Positions 1 through 11,410 are shown, numbered from the stretch's first letter. The stretch is DNA of 64,000 nucleotides from Patiria miniata (GCF_015706575.1 NW_024037069.1:34803315-34867314), one strand, 5' to 3'. Numbers and translations: made by a program. The notes: generated by a model from the letters alone, not told the origin.

Positions 1-1686
1 GATTAAATAATTATTTATTGTATTAACACAAAATAAACGTTTTCGTTTGCGTATGTGCCAATTCACCCAAACTATGCATTTTTAGAAACAAACAAAACAC
101 GTCACGCAATCCTAATCCAATTGACGTCGTGCCATTAGTATCACGTGGGTTTGTTTATCATTGCGCTTGGCAACCAACAGCAATCTCTGTGACCATTGGC
201 AATTTCAGGGGCACGTGATTATTCGGCGGGAAACGGTTATGATAGGCGGTCTCTAGCACCATTCTGGTCGTGTTTTCCAACAAGGATGTTGTACAAATTA
301 CATGTGTGTGCTGTAATTCTCATCGGTAATTGTAAGTAGGACTACAATCATTTCTTTATTTTATTTCACGTTTAATACAGTAGGCCCTTGTCGGTTGATG
401 CATTATTTCAAGTCTGTTTACATGGGCATTTCCACACTAACGGGGTACAAATTACAATTGACTGCCAATTTGTGATATGAGAGGGGACACTGAGTGGTAC
501 AGCAAAGCAAGATATTTGGTTCAGTTGTTTCCTGTGCATTCCTGAGACCTTAATGATCATGTGTACAAACAATCCAGATAACCTTCTATGTACTTTAGAA
601 ATTGCAGGGGTCATCATAAAAATTACGTACGTAACAAAAGACCGATTTGTTTTGCTACAAATTGACACGACACTAATTGTCATGTGGATGAATTCACCCA
701 AACGTCATCTCATTCACATAATACCCTGTGACATCTGAAATATACCGGTTCGTTGTCTTGGTTTTTACAGGTAAAAATGCTGTAGGGATGGGAATGAAAG
801 GGCACTATATTTGATAAAGACATTTTTTTGTTATTATATAATTTTCTATCAACATAAACAGATTTGTTGCCAAACCCCGGCGTCTGGAAATCAATCCATT
901 ATGCATCGCTCGTCGGTTGATGCATTAATAATAAATAGTTAAAATAAAATAATTGCGTTTAAACCGTACAAATATAGAAAAACATTTTAAAGAGGAAATA
1001 AAAAGGCATTGAACCCTAGACTTATTTTATCCCTGACAAAATTATCTAGCAGGATTTGTAATTGTAATAAAGCATCGAAATTGATTTCCGCTTGATAAGT
1101 CAAATGTTGACTGATAAGTCAAAACGCAAGGGAACAGGTTCAAAATTTCACTTTAGCAGAGTTTTGAGTTAAGCAATCCGGGTTGTATATCATTGTTGTA
1201 CTGCTGAAGGCAATGGGTTTTTTAAAAACAGTTGTTTCGAGTTATCAGAGTTTGACTTAATGATATTTTACTGTATTCGGGTCCCATTAGGAATATACAT
1301 TTACAGACATTGAGAAAGAAAATTACCAATTTTTTACGAAATACCTTATAATAGGATGTTGTTAAATCTAAAGCATCCTGTAAAATCAAGGCACCTGGTG
1401 TGAAGTCATTTTTAAGAAAAGTGTAAATATCCAACGGTGGTTGGCCGACGACCGTTCGAAAAACCTAACTATTTTTCAACTACCTCTCCAACTTTCTGAC
1501 TTTTCTGCTAATTAGAAATTCGTTTAAGGTGTTCAAAAAGATTAACATTTAAGGCACCAACATACAATAAATGTAGGCCTAATTCTCGGGGGAAAAAAGA
1601 CCAAAATCTATTTTTAGATAATTGCCTTTTTGTTTTTTCTATAGAGACCACCTAACTGATGAGGAATGTAGTGGAAATATTTGTTA
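1..1686. other. No gene recognised; AT-rich flank with a few promoter-like motifs
   Basis: No reading frame here resembles a known protein and no exon of the receptor family is seen. Positions 110-260 hold two CACGTG E-boxes and CCATTGG-type CCAAT sequence in a slightly GC-richer patch, which could be an old promoter but could be chance. The stretch near 1360-1440 resembles one near 12150-12240 and, more weakly, one near 30890-30980 (shared words such as GGCACCTGGT and GTCATTTT), so it is probably part of an unnamed interspersed repeat. Confidence 0.4.
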
Positions 1687-1992
1687 GGCCAAAGCAAAAG
1701 TCTCCGGTTTCTGGTATGCGCGCGCGTCGCCGTAGCCATGCACGTCGGCAAAATGAAAAAGGTTTTTTTTTTTTCAATAAAAGATGATTTCTCAAAACCG
1801 CCAAACTCACTGGTTTGACTGGAATCCTGCTGCTCCACAATTTAAACGTGTTTTTAGATGGGGTTATGATCGAGAATAAGGTTTATGTGGCCTCTCTGGA
1901 CTCCCAAGCAAAAAAAAAACATAAAAAAAGCCGCTTCTTCGCACCACTTTTTGGGCCAGCTCCATACCAGAAACCGGAGACTTTTTTTGGCC
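1687..1992. mobile_element. PIF/Harbinger-like miniature element, copy 1
   Basis: A 306-bp element starts GGCCAAAGCAAAAGTCTCCG and ends with the inverted form (CGGAGACTTTTTTTGGCC), so it has terminal inverted repeats containing GGTTTCTGGTATG. It is flanked by TTA on both sides (1684-1686 and 1993-1995), the 3-bp TWA target duplication typical of PIF/Harbinger elements. Two further copies are at 7692-8069 and 47922-48274. It is too short to encode a transposase, so it is a non-autonomous copy. Confidence 0.8.
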
Positions 1993-2005
1993 TTATTATC
2001 CTGTG

Positions 2006-3114
2006 AGTAATTCAACAATCTACCGATCGAAATATTTTAATTAACACTCCGTGAGCCAAGTTGAACAAAGCTTATTTTTTATTCAAAATTAGCCTCAACT
2101 CGTTTGGTTGGTTTCTGATCACATTCAAAGTCGTTAAAAGTACAAGAACGATGATTAAAGGATATTCTTTTGAATTGATTAAGTTGTTAACATATATGAG
2201 AGCAAGAAATTACAACGGAAAATAATTTTTCAAGTTTTCGATCATGGCTAGGAACAGTTGGTCTGGTCCCCGTCCGGGCAACTAATGTAAAAGGTCGCAC
2301 GGGTTTTGGAATCACGTCCCAATAAACAAAATCTGAAATGGCGACGTTGGAAGACGTCCACGAGGAAGAAAAACGAAGTTTTGGTGTGTAAAATTCACGT
2401 TAAATTCAGCTGCTAGCTGTTTGGAATGATGGGTACAAGGTGAGGGTGAATTTGTTGAAATAGATCGAGAAGTTCAGGAGAGTGGGGACCTAGCTGGCGG
2501 TGTGCCCTGATCGCCTGCCATCATAATCAGTACAGGCAGGTAAGCTCATTGTCAAAGTGCTTTCCGTCAAAATTGGCCACACTTCTTGCTATTTAATCCT
2601 TACTTCTGGAAGTAGTTGGTTAGGAGTACAAACTTTTTTCTAATTAAGTTTAAATGTTCTAGGTTTATTTCAGATTTTGTTTTAAAGAGCATTTAACATT
2701 TTTCTAGGGCCCACTTTAGGTGAATTTGTAGTTCTAGTATAATATTAGGGACAATGGTTAGCCACTGTCACAATAACATGTATTGTTGATGTACCCTAAC
2801 GTCGCGCGGCCCCTAACAGTGTGGTTTTTGGTGCTGAATATTCTCCGGGTTTTTTGAAGAGGTTGCAATGATTCAGATTTGGATGCCAAATATTAAAAAA
2901 TTGATATTGCGGACGTCGAAGAAAATATATTTTGTGCATTGGTGATTGATCACCGCGCTGTTCCCGAGACACACAACGTGTATATCGTACAAACAGGGAA
3001 CGACAGGAAAAACTTATTCGTGCTCCGTCGTGTCCAATGTAAACAACCAGGTTTTTTTTCGTCTTTTCTCGGGAACGGTAAGACATTAGGTTGGTTTCCT
3101 TTCAACCAGATGTT
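2006..3114. other. No gene recognised; contains the end of an unnamed repeat near 2768
   Basis: No protein family is recognisable. Positions 2780-2817 match the start of the element inserted at about 43168 (shared TGTACCCTAACGT and GCGCGGCCCCTAAC), so this is the terminal piece of the same transposon family. A short frame near 2337 starting MATLEDVHEEEKRS stops after about 17 codons and is not supported. Confidence 0.4.
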
Positions 3115-3220
3115 TTGGTTACTTGCTCCCCAAGTCCTTTCATCCCACAAAGTATACAAAAATATTTTTTTTTTTGAGTGTGGACACTTATATGAAGTAT
3201 TTACACGAAATGACTCTTAA
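3115..3220. repeat. Repeat with internal poly-T, inverted relative to 58765-58890
   Basis: The segment with CTTTCATCCCACAAAGTAT, a poly-T run, then GTGGACACTTATATGAAG and ACACGAAATGACTCTTAA recurs in reverse orientation at 58765-58890. Both copies keep the poly-T (or poly-A) at the same place. This is a dispersed repeat of unknown family. No gene overlaps it. Confidence 0.7.
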
Positions 3221-3765
3221 TCCATAGAAAAACAGGAAGACTAAATACAACAAAACAACTGCATAAGGTAAACAATCTTTTTTTCCCCAGAATTGTTATT
3301 ATTGTTGGTATCGTAATGAGAGTCATAAATAACAGAATTTATAAGCATTTAATTCTCCTTTAAATAAAAGAATTATAGGCCAATAACCCATGCTTAAATC
3401 TAGTAAACTCTTGACAGTACCAATCAAAAAGAACGCTTACTGGAAAGAAAGCAGTACGCAATAAGTGTTTCTCTGTGAACTTTTCTCATTTGAAGTGACG
3501 AAAGGAAAAGTCGGATAATGTTATTGAACAAATATGCAGAGTTTCAAATCTTAAAATCCCCCAAAGTATGATAAGCATAAATTTACTGTCTGAAGATGTG
3601 TGAAGAGAAAAAAACCCTGGATAGTCAGTCAGGAAAAACTGTTTTAAAAGACACACCCAGGGGCGTAGGCGCGGCCCGGACTGACCGGGATGCACACTGA
3701 AGGGGTGGGATGCGGGGATGGACCGTATGTTGCTCTATAGGGCGGTAATGGTTTTAGTCTTCATA

Positions 3766-4048
3766 CACTCTAAAAAAGCATTAGTCAGATTTGACTAGAA
3801 ACCAGTTAAATTTGACTAGCCATTCAGGGTCAGCTGGGTGCAACTGAAAATCAGTCAATCTGACTAGATTTTTCCAGTCAGTATAATTGACTTTGGAAAA
3901 ATAGTTATGCAAGTAACTAAAATTGGAGTCGAACCCAACTATTTTTTCCAGTCAAAGTATGAAACTTTGCATGTTTAACTAAATTCGTAGTCAATTTTCA
4001 ATAACTAGGAAAACCAGTCAATATTTTGACTAAGTTGTTTTTAGAGTG
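3766..4048. mobile_element. Tc1/mariner-like miniature element
   Basis: The element begins CACTCTAAAAAAGC and ends with the inverted form (TTTTTAGAGTG), and TA dinucleotides flank both ends (3764-3765 and 4049-4050). Short inverted ends plus a TA duplication are the hallmark of Tc1/mariner-type elements. The 283-bp interior is full of short GACTAG, CAGTCAA and TTGACT words in both directions and encodes nothing. Assignment to this superfamily rests on ends and TA only. Confidence 0.7.
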
Positions 4049-4593
4049 TATATAGTTTCAAAGTCCCTTCGATGAAAATGGAAAGGTAATTCTACGTCGT
4101 TTCATTTTATTAAAACGGTATCAATATCTTCATTTTGTTACCCCACCCCTCCAGATCATTCTGCTCGTGCATGTGAATGTTCCATTTGAAGGTAATCCTG
4201 ATACTCTAAAAACGAAGTGACAACATTAAGCCGGATTTTCTTTTCGTCACTTCTTCTACAATCGGCCCCTGAAAAAAGGGGGGGGGGTGAAACTTGGGCT
4301 TTGTCTCTCCTCTCAGCTTTCAGCTTTTCCAGGACAAATTATCATTACACTGTAATGAGAAATCCTCAATTTAGGTCCATGTTGTGTTTCATGGAACATC
4401 AAATCTTGTAATACGAGGCCAAGTTTATTTCTTTTGATTAATACGGCTTTTTACCAATTTTCGAGGTTAAAATGTATCAGGACAAATCAGAGATAATCAA
4501 AGCTAAAAAATCCCAATTAACTTAGACTCAGTTATTCGGAAAAGCCGATGTGAACCGATTGTTAATAACGAGCAAATATTTTCGGGAAATCTT

Positions 4594-4870
4594 AACTACC
4601 AGTGTTGAAGTCGTCGAGACTGGTCTTGGTCTCGAGACCAGTCTAGAGACCAGTTTGAACGTGTTCTCGGTCTCGACCACCAATGGTCTCGGAAAAAACG
4701 CTGGTCTTGATCTTGGTCTTGGTCTCGAACCTACTGTTCTCGAAATTTTGGGCAGAGACCAGCACGAGACCAATATAAAAATGCACTTGCAGTTGTAGCC
4801 TAAATCCAAATCCAGCCAGAATAAAACTGCCGTTAAGGTTCCATTGTTCTCGCGACCGTTGTACCGGTTG
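4594..4870. repeat. GGTCTC/GAGACC repeat, partial hAT-like copy
   Basis: A run of degenerate GGTCTC and GAGACC hexamers follows CAGTGTTGAAGTC, which matches the end of the full hAT-like element at 5127-7301. No matching right end with a target duplication is seen, so this is probably a truncated copy. Apparent proteins here are translations of the hexamer repeat. Confidence 0.65.
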
Positions 4871-5126
4871 TACTAGACGTACATAATCTGACTACTATGT
4901 TTGACTTGGCTACGGCAAGCTTTGGCGGATAGGGCCCTGTCACACTTCTGCGTATCCTAATTCCTTATGAGTTGCGCATTGACTTTTTTTCATACGCAGT
5001 CGTACGGACAATACGCACCTCATATGCATCTCTATCGTTTTATGTAAGTTTTATGTACGCAGGCATACGCATGGTACGGCCACTACGCTGGATAGTTTTG
5101 GGCATGCACAAAACTACGCTGCGTAC

Positions 5127-7301
5127 CAGTGTTGTAGGTCTCGAGACCGGTCTCGGTCTCGGTCTCGGTCTCGAGACCACTTTTTGCCGGTCTCAGTCTT
5201 GGTCTCGGTCTCGGGAGCTGTGGTCTCGGTCATGGTCTCGGTCTCGGTCCCCTTTGGTCTCAATATTTTTGCTGGTCTCGAGTCGAGACCAGCCAAAAAG
5301 TGAGGGGGGGGGCGGATTCCGCCCCCGGCCCTTTTAGGGTTAAGTAAAGAATCAGTTTAGGGCAAATGTGACTGCAGTGTGATGCTAATGGACATGTCTC
5401 TCTTCACTTTCTAGTGAGTGAGGCATAGTCCAATAACCATTGCTCCTCTTCTTATTTCTCGTTTTTATTGTGGGATGATATGTTGAAACAAGCACTTTAT
5501 AGCCATCCTCATTGATTCCAAATACAACTGAGATTTAAATCTTATGAATCAAGACTGAAACATTATTTTTACCGTCAGATTTTGTATTTTGAATGTGGGG
5601 AACGATTCAATTTTTTTTCCCCTACAAATATTGGTGATTTTTTTTCGATTTTCCTTTTCAATTTTTCCTTTATTCGTGGAGGCGGGAAAACGTTTTTTTT
5701 TATTATATTGATATTCATCAAATCGTAGACCGTTAAATTGGTATAAGTGGTGGACAGCTGAATTTTGTGATCTCTTTATTAAAATAGACACGACTTGGGA
5801 ATAGTATGCAAATTACGTGAAATGTTCACAGTTACTACTCAATAACATGTTCTTTATCCCAATTATATTTTTTACAAAATGGATCGTGCCATTTTTTTTT
5901 ATCATACGGTCACTTTCTTTTTGACTCGCCCCTTACTCGCCATGTATTAATCTTTTCATCTGTGATAAACACAAATTGAGCTACTGCCATGGTCACACAA
6001 AAATAGAGTCCTATTGCCTGCCTCGTCTCCTTCCTAAATGTCAATTGCGTTTGCATGAGTCGAGAAGACTTTTGTTTCATTAATCGCTATATGCTGTTTA
6101 CGGCCATCACAATAAGCGATTAGAATATTGGCAATGTCGTACTTGTCACTAAAATACTCAAGTAAATTGCCCGGCAGAGTAGCCGATGCGAGCGATACGC
6201 TTGCACGGTACAAAACACAGAGAGGCGTGCGCACTGAGCCATGCATCCTAAAAGTGCATCTCGCCCACCACATTCAGTTTGCTACAGCGCCCTTCTATTG
6301 TGTCGGCCATATTCTCTAAAAGGCATATGACGATGATGACGGTGGGCAGATGAACAGAAGATAGATCAGGCAAATATGGTTCATCGATCTTCTATAGTAT
6401 ATGTAACGTTATTGACATTACATAAAAATAAAGTGGCATTACATTTCAGCCTTAGCCAGGCCTTCTTCAGAGGTAAATGACAGAGGAACAAGAAAAAAAA
6501 CATGTAGGGGACACACAAACATGCAGGGTTGGAAGGAGAATCACAAAGAGTGATGGGGGGGGGGGAGACCAATCCATATCTGGTTACCATCTCTCAAAAT
6601 TTTGGTCTACATGTACAAATCTATACTCCATGACTGAAATTTTAAAAAATAAATCAATATTTTCTTGCTCCAAATTTTTTTCGAATCAGGTTTACAAGGA
6701 AGTCCAATGTAAAATTAAAGTTGCATTCAAATATCCGTTAGTGGTCATTGCTGAAACCAAGGGCTGGCTCTGGAGTTTAGGGTCCGAGTTCCTATAACGG
6801 ATTAAACATCCGCCTTTAACTTTTTACTTTTGTCAAGTTTCAACATGTTCAAGTTTTGCAAAAACTAGTACAAATTGTCGTACTCCTAAGTTAGAGTTTC
6901 TTCATCAGATTTACACTTTATAGTAGTTAAACAATATTTTTTTAATTGATTGTGACAATAACAAATTCTGTTGCCATGTTGTAATTTATGGCATGAAGCA
7001 AACACGAAGAGCACTCGCATGACACAATTAAGCAGGTACAAGTGATTCCTAACTTTCAATCACTTCCTTCACATCCCCATGAACACCAACATCTAAAGGA
7101 CAGACTGTTCAGCTGTAATTAGTGTCTTGTTGTTTATTTAGATTATTGTTATTTATTATCCGCGGTCTCGGTCTCGGTCTCGGTCTCGGACCATTTCGGT
7201 CTCGGTCTCGGTCCGCCTTGAAGGGGCTGGTCTCGGTCTCGCAGCTTCAGGTCTCGGTCTTGGTCTCGGTCTCGGACTATCCGGTCTCGACTACAACACT
7301 G
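5127..7301. mobile_element. Non-autonomous hAT-like element rich in GGTCTC hexamers
   Basis: The element starts CAGTGTTGTAGGTCTCGAGA and ends TCTCGACTACAACACTG, a terminal inverted repeat. It is flanked by an 8-bp duplication with one mismatch (CTGCGTAC at 5119-5126, CTACGTAC at 7302-7309). An 8-bp duplication and CAGTG-type ends point to the hAT superfamily. Arrays of GGTCTCG hexamers lie just inside both ends (5135-5290 and 7160-7290) in opposite sense. The 1.8-kb core has no recognisable transposase. It interrupts an older PIF/Harbinger-like element. Confidence 0.8.
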
Positions 7302-7691
7302 CTACGTACGCTGTTACGCAGGTCATAAGTTATAAATACGCAGCGCATTAGTCCCGCATCGGTCGAGCGCGGTACGAGTACGCTATTGTGTTCGTGAGGG
7401 ATAAGCCGTTCATACGCGGCAATACGCTGACCTCCTATATTGGACGTATACATAGCGACGTATTGCACGAATTAGTACCGCTCGTCCTGCGAGCGGGCAG
7501 CGCATTGTACTTATTCGTAACTTATGAGAAACGCACAGATGGCGAACTTGCGCACTACATACGCAACTCATACGCAGTGGATGCGCTGAATTCGTTACTT
7601 GTTCGCTAGATGTGCGTCGCACATATGTCAAAGTAATCAAAAAATTTCGACGTTTTTGATCGTACGGCTGCGTATTGAAAATTGTTGATAA

Positions 7692-8069
7692 GGCCATAAA
7701 AAAAAAGTCTCTGGTTTCTGGTATGCACGCGCGTCGCTGTAGCCATGCGCGTCGGCAAAATGAAAAAGTTTTTTTTTCAATTAAAGATGATGTCTCAAAA
7801 CCGCCAAACTCACTTGTTTGACTGGAATCCTGCTGCTGCACAATTTTGACGTGTTTTTAGATGGAGTTATTGTCGAGAATAAGCTTTATGGCTTCTCTGG
7901 ACTCCCAATCCCATATAGGCCTATTTGTATTAAGTTTAGTCGGGCACCATTTGCAGTCATCAGCCGACATTTGAAGCAAAAAAGTCGGGTAAAAAAAAAA
8001 AAAAAGCCGCGTCGCCGCACCACTTTTTGGGCAAGCTCCATACCAGAAACCGGAGACTTTTGTTTGGCC
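7692..8069. mobile_element. PIF/Harbinger-like miniature element, copy 2 (nested)
   Basis: A 378-bp copy of the family at 1687-1992, starting GGCCATAAAAAAAAAGTCTC and ending with the inverted form before GGCC. It is flanked by TAA on both sides (7689-7691 and 8070-8072), a TWA target duplication. It lies inside the element spanning 4932-8116 and so is younger than it. It encodes no transposase. Confidence 0.8.
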
Positions 8070-8249
8070 TAAGGAACTCATAAGGAATTGGGATACGCAA
8101 AAGTGTGACAGGGGCTTTACCTAGTACGTTTGTGCATGAGTACGCATAATGGTGACTAGCCGTAGCCACATAATTATTATTGCCACTGGTTACCGTCAGT
8201 AAAAAGACGTGTATTGAATGCATGGTTTGCAGGGTAACCTGGAGTTAAT

Positions 8250-8438
8250 TTGACTCACGTCTGCCAATTCGGCAATCATACTGTATGCGTGCAAGGAAAG
8301 AGTACATTGATGCCAAAACTGGAGACAAAAAAAAAATGTTGCAGTTTGTGTTTTTTGCCCGAAAAGAACCAGCATCAGCGAAAGGCAGGGACAACGTCTG
8401 CCTTCAATTTCATCAAACATGTGCGGCGTCATCGTTAG
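8250..8438 (+). pseudogene. Possible BED/C2H2-like zinc finger remnant
   Basis: A 62-residue frame contains the pair CSLC and, after about 21 residues, a HVRRH-like stretch following SAFNFIK. This spacing resembles BED-type fingers found at the start of hAT transposases, where a TTS...HLRRH pattern is common. There is no downstream transposase and a start or splice border cannot be justified. It could equally be chance. Treat it as a hint that a decayed hAT transposase lay here. Confidence 0.2.
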
Positions 8439-8515
8439 GGAAATCCTAACTATATCTTGGGGAGGAATCATTGAACCACGCTGCGTGAACTGGTGCAATG
8501 GTTTTCTCCTTATAA

Positions 8516-8684
8516 TAAGGGAATAAATGTGTGCTCCGGAGGTTTTTATCACTCTGTTTAATACCACTTAGAGTCTGGGTGCTGATAATTACCCGAGCCG
8601 GAGGCGAGGGTAATTATCAGCACCCAGACTCTAAGTGGTATTAAACAGAGTGATAAATACCGACGGAGTACATATTTATTCCCA
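8516..8684. repeat. Near-perfect 170-bp palindrome 1
   Basis: The arms GGGAATAAATGTGTGCTCCG and, inside them, TTTATCACTCTGTTTAATAC pair with their inverted copies up to TTATTCCC. The tip lies near 8600 in GAGCCGGAGGCGAGG. The outer ends (GGGAATAA on the left, TTATTCCCATTCATAAATAC on the right) match those of the palindrome at 20714-20865, while the stem sequences are unrelated. It probably is a foldback-type miniature element or a transposon end. Confidence 0.75.
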
Positions 8685-9426
8685 TTCATAAATACCTTTT
8701 CGGTAAAAAAAAATCATATAATTCGTTCAAAACATCCCGATTTTGTTCAACAAATTCACTTTATGCTTTTTGAATCATCCCTCCTGCAAAATAATGGAGT
8801 GTTCAGCTGGCGAGTAAGATGAAAACAACCCTTTTATGGAGATTGACGCGCGCGTATCATGTTCTATGCGATGTCGCGCAGAACGCACCTGGCGCGTTGC
8901 GTTTTGAATTTAGAACTATAAAATTCTAACTCCCTGGTAGTGTTGCGCATGCCTACGTGAGGATTGTGAACGTTCAACCAATGAAACGATAAGAGGCACT
9001 GGATTTTTAGGAGTCCACATTTTATTGTGACACTGGAAAAGTGTTTAAGACCAGCTAGCCATGTCTTTATCATCCGTTTAATACCGGCCACGTGACGGGC
9101 TCTCGACCAATAGGAATGGCTAAACTGTCTGAGTTATTTATGAATAACATTTAATAAATTATGTAAATGCATTCACATACAGTCATGCGGGCATTCTCAA
9201 GGTATTTTGGCCTAAATTGATAAACGTAATGTGATTCGACTTTTGTGTAGGCGAACTTTAATTTATCTTAATTATTCAAGAGCAATACAATGCTGTCGGA
9301 AAGAATATGATTTCAACAAAAATGTAAAACTGTACAGGAATCGTTTTGCTGCAGCAATACGTCTTTGAATAAATGTCTTAAAAGATGTAATAGAATCAGA
9401 ACTATTGTATCATTGATTTGGTGCAG
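8685..9426. other. No exon recognised upstream of gene A
   Basis: Gene B has a signal-peptide exon about 490 bases before its first V exon. I searched the corresponding stretch here for an ATG followed by a hydrophobic run ending at TGC and a phase-1 GTAAGT and found none. Positions 9395-9426 resemble the end of the gene B intron (AATAGAATC then a pyrimidine run and CAG), so the homology reaches into the intron but not to the signal exon. Confidence 0.5.
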
Positions 9427-9740
9427 GTGGACTCGTCCAAGCAAGCACTGATGGAACTGTGTTCTTGGAACGAGGCCAACGCGGGGTCGTGTCATGTCCT
9501 CTCCTCAAATCTCGATGTACTGGTACTATGGCTCAACAAGCGACATATCCCTGCTCATCTCGTACTTCTTGGGAAAAGTGGCTCCCCAAAACGGGATCCC
9601 AGAGGGCGTCTATGATATCGACAATGAGTTCAGTCTCATCATTGAGAACGTCACCGCCTCCAATGACGGAACCTACTACTTTCAGGTCAAACCGCGTTTG
9701 AAAATGATAGAAGAAGGACAAGTTGAAGTTCATGATAAGG
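9427..9740 (+). pseudogene. Gene A exon: V-like Ig domain, frameshifted
   Basis: Acceptor GTGCAG before 9427 and donor GTAAGT at 9741, both phase 1. The start reads GLVQASTDGTVFLERGQRG up to the B-strand cysteine in SCPLL. After the frameshift the other frame continues MYWYYGSTSDIS, then PEGVYDIDNEFSLIIENV and TASNDGTYYFQVKP. The C-strand tryptophan and the DGTYY of strand F are present, but the usual strand F cysteine is phenylalanine. The exon is 314 bases against 348 in the second V exon of gene B. Confidence 0.75.
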
Positions 9741-10184
9741 GTAAGTGTGTTTCTGCTTTAGTTTAAAATTAACTTAAAAAAAAGAAAAATGTGTACAATG
9801 GGAAATGTTTACATATACTCAAATTTCGAATTTCTAGTACATGAATGTTTTCACGATGAAATTTCATGGAGCTTGACAGCAAATATTGTTTACCATTATA
9901 TGCTTAGCAACAATCAGCTGGGAACCAGTCGCGATGCAGTACACTCAAATGGCATATTGGCTAATAACCTTTTTTGCTAAGAATATCTTTCCTGTGTTTT
10001 GGAAATTTCTGTGCCTAGCATCTCTAGCTCTATTACATTAACTGACCCGAAATCGATATTATTAATGATATTGGGTTTCCGAATTTTGTTCCGTCTGTAT
10101 ATAGTCTCGGACACGTTCCCCTTATGGAATACCACCAGTCTCTAGCTGTCTGTTTTGCTGCAACTATTACTGTTCAACCAACAG

Positions 10185-10413
10185 TGTACCCAAATCGTCC
10201 ATATCCTACCGTCATCGGCTGCGATCAAGACCACGACGCTGACACATGCGAGGTGAGAGTACGACACGACCGCACGGTGCATAACCTGACCTGCGTCATG
10301 GAGCAGGTCAAACCTGCCGTGCAATTGAGGTGGCTTCGTGTTCATCCACACGCGGACACACAGTGCTGAATGTTTCCAGACGGTCAGGCCTCTTATTGTA
10401 CCGGCTCACAGGG
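10185..10413 (+). pseudogene. Gene A exon: first half of second Ig domain, with stop
   Basis: Acceptor CCAACAG before 10185, phase 1. The frame reads VYPNRPYPTVIGC, a DTCEVRVRHD stretch, then NLTCVMEQVKPAVQLRWL, with the B-strand cysteine and C-strand tryptophan. After LRW the sequence diverges from both gene B copies for about 45 bases and meets TGA at 10367. Homology resumes at GTCAGGCCT and reaches a poor donor (GTACGA) at about 10414. Confidence 0.7.
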
Positions 10414-10763
10414 GTACGAAGTGTACTTTAAAAGAAGCTTACCTTCCCTTGTCAAAGTGAACCCTTGAAAACTCATCGTTAACTTTTTTAAATGATAGTT
10501 TCCATATTAGTGCACTATAACTTAACCTGGTCCTATTGTAAAAGAGAGTCATTAATTGATGTCAAATTAATATCGGAGGAAAAATAGTAATTGTGCTGGT
10601 TCCAGAAGATGCATGAAAAGACTATGTGTAAATAAGAGTTATTGAGTCATTATGAATCAATTAATATGACTTTGTACGCTCTGGTACCAGCTTTACTAGA
10701 CTTGCATTGTCTCGTTTTAACCTAGATCTGCCTGTACTTTTTTTTTTTACCATACTCACTCAG

Positions 10764-10955
10764 GCTTGACGTTGAGGAACAACACCTTTTCAACTTCAGC
10801 ATCAATTCAAATTTCTTCGGTTGACGATGATGCAGAATACGTGTTTGAGGCTATGGGTGTTGCTGTAGGAGGCAATACTCGCACGAGGGTGCGCCTTACC
10901 AGAACTCACAACACAACGGCAACGTATGACAGAACGGCACCTCAGGAAAATGCTT
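10764..10955 (+). CDS. Gene A exon: second half of second Ig domain
   Basis: The 192-base exon has acceptor CAG before 10764 and donor GTAAG at 10956, phase 1 at both ends, the same length as both gene B copies. It encodes LTLRNNTFSTSASIQISS and a DAEYVFEAMGVAVGG strand F/G region. The cysteine found at this place in gene B (YVC) is phenylalanine here, so the domain would lack its core disulphide. Confidence 0.7.
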
Positions 10956-10977
10956 GTAAGTTCTGTATCCTCTCTGG

Positions 10978-11104
10978 GGACCAGACAATTTAGGGTGGAA
11001 ATCACTCAAACTTCAGGTTGAAGAAAACGTGGGGGAAATCCGGTGGAAATTAGAGTGAAAACTCTATTCGTCCGTTTGAGTGAATGTCACTTAAAATTGT
11101 CTAG
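10978..11104. mobile_element. Short inverted-repeat element in a gene A intron
   Basis: The left end GACAATTTAGGGTGGAAATC then ACTCAAAC and the right end GTTTGAGTGAATGTCACTTA then AAATTGTC pair as imperfect inverted repeats of about 28 bases around a 70-base core. No target duplication is clear. It lies between the last Ig exon and the transmembrane exon and is not in the matching gene B intron, so it probably arrived after the genes duplicated. Confidence 0.5.
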
Positions 11105-11267
11105 TTACTGGTTTCAGGCCGTTGGAATCCAGTCCAAGTGAAAAGAGGGAACAGGAGTTAGATGGAAGAAGTGAAATAGGTACGGCGTTCGCGAGTGAAA
11201 TGCAAAATAATAGTTGAAACACATGTTTGCAACAGTCGAATCGTGATTCTTTTATTTCTCTTTAAAG

Positions 11268-11410
11268 GCACAACGGGGGCTTTGAATGACAAAGTAGTGA
11301 GAACAGACTACTCCTTTGGAACCCAGACAATTGTCGACAAGATTGTGCCAGTGGTTATGTCTTCAATCTCACTCCTGTGTAGTATTGGCATCATGTTATA
11401 CCTTCACATT
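11268..11410 (+). CDS. Gene A exon: stalk and transmembrane helix
   Basis: Acceptor TTTAAAG before 11268 (phase 1) and donor GTAAGT at 11411 (phase 0). The frame reads TTGALNDKVVRTDYSFGTQT, a short stalk, then IVDKIVPVVMSSISLLCSIG and IMLYLHI, a hydrophobic helix of about 22 residues without charged residues in its core. This exon is closely related to the relic at 50097-50185. It fits a type I single-pass receptor. Confidence 0.8.

Larger units (their letters stand above)
4932..8116. mobile_element. PIF/Harbinger-like element (GGGCCCTGTCACAC ends), split by two later insertions
   Basis: The left end GGGCCCTGTCACACTTCTGC at 4932 and the right end (GTGTGACAGGGGCT at 8103-8116) are inverted repeats. 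The parts at 4932-5126, 7302-7691 and 8070-8116 together match, in reverse orientation, the uninterrupted 765-bp element at 21251-22015. The gaps are a hAT-like element (5127-7301) and a miniature element (7692-8069), so those two arrived later. The TTA duplication seen around the other copy is not clear here. No transposase is recognisable. Confidence 0.75.

Noticed and set aside
4972-5337. Arginine/serine-rich and ETETKTETG-like proteins in both strands
   Set aside because: They are translations of the GGTCTC/GAGACC hexamer repeat of a hAT-like element and of its CpG-rich neighbour, not genes. The same holds for 4550-4798 and 7122-7328.
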